Shown: piece by piece, positions 54,891-64,000 of the stretch
How the letters are laid out: each line of letters opens with the position of its first letter
How positions within the stretch are numbered: the stretch's first letter is position 1
DNA from: Pseudomonas xantholysinigenes
GTDB lineage: Bacteria > Pseudomonadota > Gammaproteobacteria > Pseudomonadales > Pseudomonadaceae
DNA: 64,000 nucleotides
Reading direction: 5' to 3'
Assembly: GCF_014268885.2 (NCBI RefSeq)
Contig: NZ_CP077095.1
Coordinates: 746,001-810,000, forward strand
Translations under genes and position numbers: made by a program
Notes under the pieces: generated by a model
Told to the model about the DNA's origin: nothing
The model's database searches: none
The model's input: only the letters and a program-made list of their open reading frames with translations

Positions 54891-57212
54891 ATGACACGAA
54901 CCCGAAATTCCCGCACTCCTCAAAAACGCCCGTCCGGCCGCTCCCGCGCCTGGCTGGGCTGGGCGCTCAAGCTCAGCCTGGTCGGCCTGGTGGTGATCGC
55001 CGGTTTCGCGGTCTACCTCGATGCCACCGTCCAGGAAAAGTTCTCTGGCAAGCGCTGGACCATTCCTGCCAAGGTGTATGCCCGGCCGTTGGAGCTGTTC
55101 GTCGGCCAGAAGCTGAGCAAGAACGACTTCCTCACCGAACTCGATGCCCTGGGTTATCGCCGCGAAAGCGTGGCCAACGGCCCGGGCGCCGCGTCGGTCA
55201 ATGGCAACAACGTCGACCTCAACACCCGCGGCTTCCAGTTCTATGAAGGTATGGAGCCGGCGCAGTTCGTGCGCGTGCGTTTCTCCGGCGACTACGTCGC
55301 CGGCCTGAGCGGCGCCAATGGCGGCAAGCTCGATGTGGTGCGCCTCGAACCGCTGATGATTGGCGGCATCTACCCGAAGAACCTTGAAGACCGCATTCTG
55401 ATCAAGATCGACCAGGTGCCGCCGTACCTGGTGGAAACCCTGATCGCCACTGAGGACCGCGATTTCTACAGCCACTTTGGCGTGTCGCCCAAGTCCATCG
55501 CCCGTGCCGTCTGGGTCAACACCTCGTCCGGCGCCATGCGCCAGGGTGGCAGTACTCTGACCCAGCAGTTGGTGAAGAACTTCTTCCTTACCAATGAGCG
55601 CAGCCTCAGCCGCAAGCTGACCGAGGCGATGATGTCGGTGCTGCTGGAAATGCACTACGACAAGCGCGAAATCCTCGAGGCCTACCTCAACGAAGTGTTC
55701 ATCGGCCAGGACGGCCAGCGCGCGGTGCACGGTTTCGGCCTGGCCAGCCAGTTCTTCTTCAGCCAGCCGCTGCAGGAGCTCAAGCTGCACCAGATCGCCT
55801 TGCTGGTGGGCATGGTCAAGGGCCCGTCCTACTACAACCCGCGGCGTTATCCCGAGCGCGCCCTGCAGCGTCGCAACCTGGTGCTCGACCTGCTCGCCGA
55901 GCAAGGCGTGGCGCCCCAGGAGGTCGTCGACGCGGCGAAGAAAATGCCGCTGGGCGTGACCAAGCGCGGCAGCCTGGCCGACAGCTCGTTCCCGGCCTTC
56001 CTTGACCTGGTCAAGCGTCAGCTGCGCCAGGACTACCGCGACGAGGACTTGACCGAGGAAGGCCTGCGCATCTTCACCAGTTTCGACCCGATCCTGCAGA
56101 TGAAGGCCGAAACCGCCATGAGCGAGACCTTCAAGCGCCTTGCTGGACGCAAGGGCGCCGATGAGGTGGAGTCGGCGATGGTCGTGACCAACCCGGAAAC
56201 CGGTGAAGTGCAGGCGCTGATCGGCAGCCGCCAGTCGGGCTATGCCGGTTTCAACCGCGCCATCGACGCGGTGCGGCCGATCGGCTCGCTGGTCAAGCCG
56301 GCGGTGTACCTGACCGCGCTGGAGCAACCCAGCAAATTCACCCTGACCACCTGGGTGCAGGACGAGCCGTTCTCGGTCAAGGGCGCCGATGGCCAGGTCT
56401 GGCGGCCACAGAACTATGACCGCCGCCCCCACGGCACCATCTACCTGTACCAGGGCTTGGCCAACTCCTACAACCTGTCGACCGCCAAGCTCGGTCTGGA
56501 AGTAGGTGTGCCCAACGTGATCAAGACCATCGGTCGGCTGGGCGTTCAGGTCGAGTGGCCGGCGTTCCCGTCGATGTTGCTGGGCGCTGGTGGCATGTCG
56601 CCGATGCAGGTGGCGACCATGTACCAGACCATTGCCAACGGCGGCTTCAACACGCCGATGCGCGGTATCCGCAGCGTGCTCACCGCCGAAGGCGAGCCAC
56701 TCAAGCGCTACCCGTTCCAGATCCAGCAGACCTTCGACCCGGGTTCGATCTACCTGGTACAGAACGCCATGCAGCGGGTGATGCGCGAAGGCACCGGCCG
56801 CTCGGTATACAGCCAACTGCCAAGCTCGCTGACCTTGGCCGGCAAGACCGGCACCAGCAACGACTCGCGTGACAGCTGGTTCTCCGGCTTCAGCCAGGAT
56901 CTGCTGGCGGTGGTCTGGCTGGGCCGCGACGACAACGGCAAGACCCCGTTCACCGGTGCCACCGGCGCGCTGCAGGTGTGGACCAGCTTCATGAAGAAGG
57001 CCGACCCGCTGCCGCTGGACATGCCGCAACCGGACAACGTGGTGCAGGCCTGGATCGACCCGTACAGTGGCCAGGGCTCCGACGGCAGCTGTCCGGGAGC
57101 GGTGCAGATGCCGTATATTCGCGGCAGTGAACCACCCGCTGGCGCCACCTGTGGTGGCGAGCAGAACCCGGCCGAATCGGTGATGGACTGGGTCAAGGGC
57201 TGGATGAATTGA
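54891..57212 (+). CDS. mrcB: Penicillin-binding protein 1B (bifunctional)
   Basis: PBP1B polymerises and crosslinks peptidoglycan. The 773-residue product has a short cytoplasmic tail, one transmembrane helix (LGWALKLSLVGLVVIAGFAV, about 21-41), a UB2H-like domain, the GT51 transglycosylase domain with TEDRDFYSHFGV (Glu catalytic) and RQGGSTLTQQLVKNFF, and the transpeptidase with SLVK, SYN (LANSYNLSTAKLG) and KTG (LAGKTGTSNDSRDSWFSGF). It is the first gene of a run with the TPR lipoprotein and YqcC genes. Confidence 0.96.
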   Translation: MTRTRNSRTPQKRPSGRSRAWLGWALKLSLVGLVVIAGFAVYLDATVQEKFSGKRWTIPAKVYARPLELFVGQKLSKNDFLTELDALGYRRESVANGPGAASVNGNNVDLNTRGFQFYEGMEPAQFVRVRFSGDYVAGLSGANGGKLDVVRLEPLMIGGIYPKNLEDRILIKIDQVPPYLVETLIATEDRDFYSHFGVSPKSIARAVWVNTSSGAMRQGGSTLTQQLVKNFFLTNERSLSRKLTEAMMSVLLEMHYDKREILEAYLNEVFIGQDGQRAVHGFGLASQFFFSQPLQELKLHQIALLVGMVKGPSYYNPRRYPERALQRRNLVLDLLAEQGVAPQEVVDAAKKMPLGVTKRGSLADSSFPAFLDLVKRQLRQDYRDEDLTEEGLRIFTSFDPILQMKAETAMSETFKRLAGRKGADEVESAMVVTNPETGEVQALIGSRQSGYAGFNRAIDAVRPIGSLVKPAVYLTALEQPSKFTLTTWVQDEPFSVKGADGQVWRPQNYDRRPHGTIYLYQGLANSYNLSTAKLGLEVGVPNVIKTIGRLGVQVEWPAFPSMLLGAGGMSPMQVATMYQTIANGGFNTPMRGIRSVLTAEGEPLKRYPFQIQQTFDPGSIYLVQNAMQRVMREGTGRSVYSQLPSSLTLAGKTGTSNDSRDSWFSGFSQDLLAVVWLGRDDNGKTPFTGATGALQVWTSFMKKADPLPLDMPQPDNVVQAWIDPYSGQGSDGSCPGAVQMPYIRGSEPPAGATCGGEQNPAESVMDWVKGWMN

Positions 57213-57238
57213 GCGCGAGCTTTTGAAGAGGGTGTGAA

Positions 57239-58009
57239 GTGAACAAGTGGTGGATTCCTGCCTTGACCGCGGTGGCCGTACTGCACGGCTGTGCCAGTGT
57301 CCCGCGTGGCAACATTCCGGTGGTGGATTCGAGCACCCGGGTTTCCGACAACGAGCGGGTCATGGCCAAGCGCAACGCGGCCTACCCGACCAGCGGCGGC
57401 AGTAACCAGGCCCAGGCATTGCCGGAAGACTCCGGTGTTACCGTGATGATTCCGCAGGGCACTGGCGGCGCGCCGATCCAGTCGTTCCCGGCCGGTAGCA
57501 GCGCCGCACCGATCAGCACCGGCCCGATCACCCCGGGCCCGGTCAGCAGCGGGCCGATCAGCACCAACCCCAACCCGATCGCCGACGAGCCCTTCGACAT
57601 TGCCTCGATGAGCAAGCCGGCGCCGGTCACCAGCGCGCCCACGGGTATTCCGCGCGCCAGTGGTGGCTTGTCTGCCGACGAGCAGCTCGACGGCCCAGTG
57701 CTGGCGCTGCTGACCACCGCCCAGCAACAACAGGGCAGCGGTGACTTCAACGGTGCCGCCTCCAGCCTGGAGCGGGCCCAGCGCATCGCCCCGCGTGAGC
57801 CGCAGGTGCTGTTCCGCCTGGCCCAGGTACGCCTGTCCCAGGGCGATGCGGCGCAGTCCGAGCAACTGGCCCGCCGCGCGCTGACCTACGCCAACGGGCG
57901 CCCCGACCTGCAGGCGCAACTGTGGAATACCATTGCCCAGGCCCGCGAGAAGCAGGGTGACAGTGCCGGCGCGGCCCTGGCGCGGCAGAAAGCGCGGGTC
58001 AACCTGTGA
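57239..58009 (+). CDS. TPR-containing lipoprotein
   Basis: The 256-residue product has a lipoprotein signal with Cys18 (AVLHGCASV), a Pro/Ser/Gly-rich low-complexity segment (about 70-150) and C-terminal tetratricopeptide repeats (LTTAQQQQGSGDFNGAASSL and VRLSQGDAAQSEQLARRAL). Its location after mrcB, 26 bp away, suggests an outer-membrane partner of PBP1B, in the way LpoB serves enterics; that is inference. GTG 57239 is supported by GAAGAGGG. Confidence 0.82.
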   Translation: MNKWWIPALTAVAVLHGCASVPRGNIPVVDSSTRVSDNERVMAKRNAAYPTSGGSNQAQALPEDSGVTVMIPQGTGGAPIQSFPAGSSAAPISTGPITPGPVSSGPISTNPNPIADEPFDIASMSKPAPVTSAPTGIPRASGGLSADEQLDGPVLALLTTAQQQQGSGDFNGAASSLERAQRIAPREPQVLFRLAQVRLSQGDAAQSEQLARRALTYANGRPDLQAQLWNTIAQAREKQGDSAGAALARQKARVNL

Positions 58010-58338
58010 TGGAGCAACGCATCCTCGATATCGCCGACCAGCTGCTGCTGATCGAGCAGGAACTCAAGGTCCAGGGCTGGTGGAGCGAGGCCGCGCCCAG
58101 CGCCGAGGCGCTGGCCAGCGTCGAGCCGTTCGCGGTGGACCGCCTGAGCTTCGAACAGTGGCTGCAATGGATCTTCCTGCCGCGCATGCGGGTGATCCTC
58201 GAGCATGGCCATCCACTGCCCAACGCCTCCGGCATCCTGGTGATGGCCGAGACGGTGTTCGTCGATCGTCCGGAACAAAGCCGCGAGCTACGGCGCTTGC
58301 TCGCAACTTTTGATCAATTGATCGGGCCTGGCGCCTGA
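58009..58338 (+). CDS. YqcC-family (DUF446) protein
   Basis: The 109-residue protein matches the YqcC family: LDIADQLLLIEQELKVQGWW, then FEQWLQWIFLPRMRVILE and RPEQSRELRRLLATFDQLI. The function is unknown; it is helical and soluble. It overlaps the lipoprotein stop by one base (TGATG), so they are translated together. ATG 58009 is preferred over GTG 58006. Confidence 0.85.
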   Translation: MEQRILDIADQLLLIEQELKVQGWWSEAAPSAEALASVEPFAVDRLSFEQWLQWIFLPRMRVILEHGHPLPNASGILVMAETVFVDRPEQSRELRRLLATFDQLIGPGA

Positions 58339-58357
58339 TTTCTACCGTTTTTCCTTT

Positions 58358-58384
58358 AAGGGCCGCAGATTGTGGCCCTTTTTT
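58358..58384 (+). terminator. Intrinsic terminator after the YqcC gene
   Basis: AAGGGCC (58358-58364) pairs with GGCCCTT (58374-58380), with partial pairing in the loop, and the T6 tail ends at 58384. It closes the mrcB transcript. Confidence 0.92.
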
Positions 58385-58480
58385 ATGGAAATCTTATTGT
58401 TCCTGCTGCTGCTAACGGCATTAGTGGTGGTGAGAATTCATCTTGATGAAAAACTGGCAATAATTTCTCTTGACTTGTGA
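58385..58480 (+). CDS. Leu/Val/Ile-rich 31-codon micro-ORF upstream of ilvI
   Basis: ATG 58385 opens 31 codons ending at TGA 58478. It encodes MEILLFLLLLTALVVVRIH and then DEKLAIISLDL-type sequence, with ten or so Leu codons, three Val in a row and several Ile. The composition looks like a branched-chain leader peptide. Against this, it starts directly at the end of a terminator T-run with no Shine-Dalgarno, and I see no strong terminator between it and ilvI, 265 bp away. It could equally be a membrane micro-protein or non-coding. Confidence 0.3.
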   Translation: MEILLFLLLLTALVVVRIHLDEKLAIISLDL

Positions 58481-58745
58481 GCGCCGAATCACAAGAATCG
58501 AGCTTCCGCTGTAGAGGGACTGCCAGAAGCAGACCCGCTAAGCAGATCATGAGGCGCACACCCGCGCCGACTTGCTACACCCCGCAACGCGTTACCTCGC
58601 GCTGGGTGGGAAAGCCCGCAACACACCAGGGTATTCCCAATACTTGCTCAGTCAGTGCTGACGTTCGCTCATGCTCTGCTTGGCAGTAAACCTAATAAGA
58701 CCCGCTCAGTGAGGGCGGTATTCTGGCGTTTTAGAGGTGAACAAC
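58481..58745 (+). other. ilvI upstream leader
   Basis: About 265 bp without a gene. TTGACT (58470-58475) with AAGAAT (58493-58498), spaced 17 bp, could be the ilvI promoter, giving a leader of about 240 nt. Small stems occur: GGCGC/GCGCC (58553 on), GTATT-CCC-AATAC and GTCAG-TG-CTGAC. I found no intrinsic terminator, so attenuation cannot be argued from the sequence alone. Confidence 0.4.
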
Positions 58746-60470
58746 GTGGAGCTCTTATCCGGCGCTGAAATGGTCGTCCGCTTTTTGCGCGACGAAGGCG
58801 TTAAGCACATCTACGGGTACCCTGGCGGTGCTCTCCTGCATGTTTACGATGCCTTGTTCAAAGAACCGGAAGTCCAGCACATCCTGGTTCGCCACGAACA
58901 GGCTGCCACCCATATGGCGGACGGATACGCCCGTGCCACCGGCAAGGCCGGCGTGGTACTGGTGACTTCCGGTCCAGGCGCGACCAATGCCATCACCGGC
59001 ATTGCCACCGCTTACATGGATTCCATCCCGATGGTCATCCTGTCTGGCCAGGTGCCCAGCACCATGGTCGGCACCGATGCCTTCCAGGAAACCGACATGA
59101 TCGGTATCTCGCGGCCGATCGTGAAGCACAGCTTCATGGTCAAGCATGCCTCGGAAATTCCTGAAGTCCTGAAAAAAGCCTTCTATCTGGCGCAATCCGG
59201 CCGTCCCGGTCCGGTGGTGGTCGACATTCCAAAAGATATGACCAACCCGGCCGAGAAATTCGAGTACATCTACCCGAAAAAGGTCAAACTGCGCTCGTAC
59301 AGCCCGGCCCTGCGCGGCCACTCCGGGCAGATCCGCAAGGCAGCCGAAATGCTCCTGGCGGCCAAGCGCCCGATCGTCTACGCCGGTGGCGGGGTGATCC
59401 TCGGCGGTGGCTCCGAAGCCCTCACCGAAATCGCCAAGTCGCTGAACCTGCCGGTCACCAACACCCTCATGGGCCTCGGTGGCTTCCCGGGTACCGACCG
59501 CCAGTTCCTCGGCATGCTTGGCATGCACGGCAGCTATACCGCCAACATGGCCATGCACAACGCCGATGTGATCTTCGCCGTTGGCGCGCGCTTCGACGAC
59601 CGCGTGGTCAATGGTCCGGCCAAGTTCTGCCCGAACGCCAAGATCATCCACATCGACATCGACCCTGCGTCGATTTCGAAGATGATCAAGGCCGATGTGC
59701 CGATCGTCGGCCCCGTCGAGAGCGTGCTCAGCGAAATGCTCGCCATCCTCAAGGAAATCGGCGAGCAGCCCGACAAGGCGGCGCTGGATGCCTGGTGGAA
59801 GCAGATCGACGAATGGCGCGGTGATGGCGAGCTGTTCCCCTACGACAAGGGCGACGGCAACATCATCAAGCCGCAACAGGTCATCGAGACCCTGTGCGAA
59901 GTGACCAAGGGCGATGCCTTTGTCACCTCCGACGTCGGCCAGCACCAGATGTTCGCGGCGCAGTACTACCGCTTCAACAAACCCAACCGCTGGATCAACT
60001 CCGGTGGCCTGGGCACCATGGGCTTCGGTTTCCCGGCGGCCATGGGCATCAAGCTCAACTTCCCCGACCAGGATGTGGCCTGCGTCACCGGTGAAGGCAG
60101 CATCCAGATGAACATCCAGGAGCTGTCCACCTGCATGCAGTACGGCCTGCCGGTGAAGATCGTTAACCTGAACAACGGCGTGTTGGGCATGGTCCGCCAG
60201 TGGCAGGACATGGCCTACAACGGTCGCCACTCGCACTCCTACGTCGAGTCGCTGCCGGACTTCGTCAAGCTGGCCGAGGCCTATGGCCATGTGGGGATCC
60301 GCATCACCAGCCTGAAGGACCTCAAGCCCAAGCTCGAGGAAGCCTTCGCGATGAAGGATCGCCTGGTGTTCATCGATATCGCGGTGGACCGCACCGAACA
60401 CGTCTATCCGATGCAGATCAAGGACGGTTCGATGCGCGACATGTGGCTGAGCAAGACGGAGCGTACCTGA
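58746..60470 (+). CDS. ilvI: Acetolactate synthase large subunit
   Basis: IlvI condenses two pyruvates (or pyruvate and 2-oxobutyrate) with ThDP and FAD in valine/isoleucine synthesis. The 574-residue product equals E. coli IlvI. It has [14 protein letters not shown], the ThDP-contacting Glu in [17 protein letters not shown], and the ThDP motif [15 protein letters not shown] (about 438-452). The start is GTG 58746, because AGAGG (58733-58737) is at correct spacing and the protein then begins [10 protein letters not shown]; the in-frame GTG 58737 overlaps the Shine-Dalgarno. ilvH follows one base after the stop. Confidence 0.96.
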   Translation: MELLSGAEMVVRFLRDEGVKHIYGYPGGALLHVYDALFKEPEVQHILVRHEQAATHMADGYARATGKAGVVLVTSGPGATNAITGIATAYMDSIPMVILSGQVPSTMVGTDAFQETDMIGISRPIVKHSFMVKHASEIPEVLKKAFYLAQSGRPGPVVVDIPKDMTNPAEKFEYIYPKKVKLRSYSPALRGHSGQIRKAAEMLLAAKRPIVYAGGGVILGGGSEALTEIAKSLNLPVTNTLMGLGGFPGTDRQFLGMLGMHGSYTANMAMHNADVIFAVGARFDDRVVNGPAKFCPNAKIIHIDIDPASISKMIKADVPIVGPVESVLSEMLAILKEIGEQPDKAALDAWWKQIDEWRGDGELFPYDKGDGNIIKPQQVIETLCEVTKGDAFVTSDVGQHQMFAAQYYRFNKPNRWINSGGLGTMGFGFPAAMGIKLNFPDQDVACVTGEGSIQMNIQELSTCMQYGLPVKIVNLNNGVLGMVRQWQDMAYNGRHSHSYVESLPDFVKLAEAYGHVGIRITSLKDLKPKLEEAFAMKDRLVFIDIAVDRTEHVYPMQIKDGSMRDMWLSKTERT

Positions 60471-60471
60471 T

Positions 60472-60963
60472 ATGCGGCATATCATTTCCCTGCTGCTGGA
60501 AAACGAACCCGGTGCCTTGTCTCGCGTGGTCGGCCTGTTCTCCCAGCGCAACTACAACATTGAAAGCCTGACCGTGGCACCGACCGAAGACCCGACCCTG
60601 TCGCGTCTGACGCTGACCACCGTTGGCCATGACGAGGTGATCGAGCAGATCACCAAGAACCTGAACAAGCTGGTCGAAGTGGTCAAGCTTGTCGACCTGT
60701 CGGAAAGCGCTCACATCGAGCGTGAACTGATGTTGGTCAAGGTCAAGGCCACCGGTGCTCAGCGCGCCGAAATCAAGCGCACCACGGATATTTTCCGTGG
60801 CCAGATCGTCGATGTGACCGCCAGCGTGTACACCGTGCAACTGAGCGGCACCAGCGACAAACTGGACAGCTTCATTCAGGCCATCGGTACCGCATCGATT
60901 CTCGAAACCGTGCGCAGTGGAGTCACCGGCATTGCCCGTGGCGACAAAGTGCTCAGCATCTAA
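60472..60963 (+). CDS. ilvH: Acetolactate synthase small (regulatory) subunit
   Basis: IlvH confers valine feedback inhibition on IlvI. The 163-residue product has an N-terminal ACT domain (HIISLLLENEPGALSRVVGL, about residues 3-22; FSQRNYNIESLTVAPTED) and a C-terminal ACT-like half. ATG 60472 begins one base after the ilvI stop, with GGAGCG upstream. Confidence 0.96.
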   Translation: MRHIISLLLENEPGALSRVVGLFSQRNYNIESLTVAPTEDPTLSRLTLTTVGHDEVIEQITKNLNKLVEVVKLVDLSESAHIERELMLVKVKATGAQRAEIKRTTDIFRGQIVDVTASVYTVQLSGTSDKLDSFIQAIGTASILETVRSGVTGIARGDKVLSI

Positions 60964-61004
60964 CTTCAAAAATTAGCGATGGCTCCACTGGGGCCGAGAT
61001 ATAA

Positions 61005-62033
<1,029 letters not shown>

Positions 62034-62054
62034 GTCTTGCGTCGATAAATGAAA

Positions 62055-62078
62055 AACGCGGCTTCGGCCGCGTTTTTT
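62055..62078 (+). terminator. Intrinsic terminator after ilvC
   Basis: AACGCGGC (62055-62062), TTCG, GCCGCGTT (62067-62074) and a T6 run. It closes ilvIHC. Confidence 0.95.
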
Positions 62079-62184
62079 CGTTTGCGCGGTCAGCTTCTGG
62101 TATAAAGCGACCAGTGGCTCGCTATCAGAACCGTTGTCCCGAGCCCATGTCGAACATATTCCACCCTGTTGCAAGGTACTTTTC

Positions 62185-63036
62185 ATGAGCGAACGTCCCG
62201 AAGAGCCGAACAAGCCCTCCGACGCCGAAAGCCTGCTACCTGTCGATGAGCACGTTGAGGAAGGTCACGATGCCGAAGGGCGCAAGGTGCGTCACCGCGG
62301 TATCTATCTGCTGCCCAACCTGTTCACCACCGCGAACCTGTTCGCCGGCTTCTATTCCATCATCAGCTCGATGAGCGCGCAGAGCGCCCTGAGCGCCGGT
62401 GACCCGCGCGAGGCGAGCAAGTATTTCGCCTTCGCCGCCATCGCCATCTTCGTCGCCATGGTCCTCGATGGTCTCGATGGTCGCGTAGCACGCATGACCA
62501 ACACGCAAAGCGCATTCGGCGCCGAGTACGACTCGCTGTCGGACATGGTCGCCTTCGGCGTGGCCCCGGCCTTGCTGGCCTTCGGCTGGGCGCTGGGTGA
62601 CATGGGCAAGGTCGGCTGGATGGTCGCGTTCATCTATGTAGCTGGTGCGGCACTGCGCCTGGCGCGCTTCAACACCCAGGTCGGCACGGCCGACAAACGC
62701 TACTTCATCGGCTTGGCCAGCCCGGCCGCGGCCGGCGTGGTGGCCGGTACCGTGTGGGCTTTCAGCGACTACGGCATCCAGGGTTCGAAGCTGTCGTTCC
62801 TGGTGGCGTTGCTGGTCGCCGCCGCCGGCATGCTGATGGTCAGCAACATCAAGTACAACAGCTTCAAGGAGCTCGACCTCAAGGGGCGCGTGCCTTTCGT
62901 CGCGATCCTCGCGGTGGTGCTGGTGTTCGCCGTGGTGTTCAGCGATCCACCACGCATCCTGCTGCTGATCTTCCTGGCCTATGCTGCCTCGGGGCCGATC
63001 CAGTTCCTGTTGCGGGCGCGCCGTCGCAAATCCTGA
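62185..63036 (+). CDS. pssA: CDP-diacylglycerol--serine O-phosphatidyltransferase
   Basis: PssA makes phosphatidylserine, the precursor of phosphatidylethanolamine. The 283-residue membrane protein has the CDP-alcohol phosphotransferase signature from DGLDGRVARM (about 96-105) through GAEYDSLSD, with the D-G-x2-A-R spacing, plus several helices. The acidic N terminus (EEPNKPSDAESLLPVDEHVE) is cytosolic. ATG 62185 is chosen over an upstream in-frame ATG 62134, which lacks a Shine-Dalgarno and lies close to the ilvC terminator. Confidence 0.95.
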   Translation: MSERPEEPNKPSDAESLLPVDEHVEEGHDAEGRKVRHRGIYLLPNLFTTANLFAGFYSIISSMSAQSALSAGDPREASKYFAFAAIAIFVAMVLDGLDGRVARMTNTQSAFGAEYDSLSDMVAFGVAPALLAFGWALGDMGKVGWMVAFIYVAGAALRLARFNTQVGTADKRYFIGLASPAAAGVVAGTVWAFSDYGIQGSKLSFLVALLVAAAGMLMVSNIKYNSFKELDLKGRVPFVAILAVVLVFAVVFSDPPRILLLIFLAYAASGPIQFLLRARRRKS

Positions 63037-63063
63037 CAAGGATTTAATCGCGGAATAACCTGC

Positions 63064-63111
63064 CGGCTCCATAGTCTTACGTGTACATCAGTGACCCGTA
63101 CTGTGGAGCCG
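63064..63111 (+). promoter_or_regulatory. Inverted repeat that could mask the msrP Shine-Dalgarno
   Basis: CGGCTCCA (63064-63071) is perfectly complementary to TGGAGCCG (63104-63111), which contains GGAG, the only Shine-Dalgarno candidate for ATG 63114. The loop is 32 nt. Pairing would occlude ribosome binding. Confidence 0.5.
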
Positions 63112-63113
63112 CC

Positions 63114-64000
<887 letters not shown>

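Noticed and set aside
58481..58745. Classical transcription attenuator before ilvI
   Set aside because: I found no stem followed by a T-run between the micro-ORF and ilvI, so attenuation is not supported by the sequence.

Overview
The window is a stretch of Pseudomonas core chromosome, most like the P. putida group. The clues are high GC with strong G/C third-position bias, a gene order dnaK-dnaJ-dapB-carAB-greA to rpsO-pnp that matches (from memory) the PA4761 to PA4691 stretch of P. aeruginosa in the same order, a CbrAB/CrcZ locus, a PrrF-type small RNA and P. putida-style REP palindromes. I see no prophage, integron, CRISPR array, intact insertion sequence or large accessory island. Most of the novelty lies in small RNAs, small ORFs and regulatory DNA between conserved genes.

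Layout. 1-3404: chaperones dnaK (3' part) and dnaJ, then dapB. 3405-8649: carAB behind an attenuator-like leader, then greA overlapping carB. 8627-9513: a small membrane protein and yhbY. 9616-15789: rlmE, ftsH, folP, glmM, tpiA, secG. 15811-16071: tRNA-Leu(GAG) and tRNA-fMet. 16201-24978: translation and RNA operon rimP-nusA-infB-rbfA-truB-rpsO-pnp. 25066-26663: a BON-domain protein behind a well-formed sigma-54 promoter, and a divergent monooxygenase/VOC pair with a 10-bp palindrome between them. 26723-38474 (all minus): DUF748 protein, MpaB-like oxygenase, acs, pgi, panC-panB, folK, pcnB. 38595-44011 (minus): CrcZ, cbrB, cbrA and the 58-residue cbrX, the carbon catabolite repression control system. 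44313-45708 (minus): gluQ and dksA. 45922-47810: aminotransferase and sfsA. 47773-52456: Rieske protein, Fur-type heme ABC transporter genes, a ChaN-type lipoprotein, PrrF and a TfoX-domain protein. 52763-54773 (minus): pentapeptide protein and a kinase fusion. 54891-64000: mrcB, a TPR lipoprotein, a YqcC protein, ilvI-ilvH-ilvC, pssA and the start of msrP.

How the parts work together. CbrA/CbrB should activate the sigma-54 promoter of CrcZ; CrcZ carries six A-rich Hfq/Crc target motifs and would relieve catabolite repression. The heme transporter and PrrF both carry Fur-type sites and together form an iron-response block. The regions with most left to explain are the sigma-54/IHF promoter of the BON gene, a 146-bp MITE-like element ending hmuV, the carAB leader, a Leu/Val/Ile-rich micro-ORF before ilvI, a perfect 12-bp-stem hairpin inside the start of folP, and a hairpin that could mask the msrP ribosome binding site.
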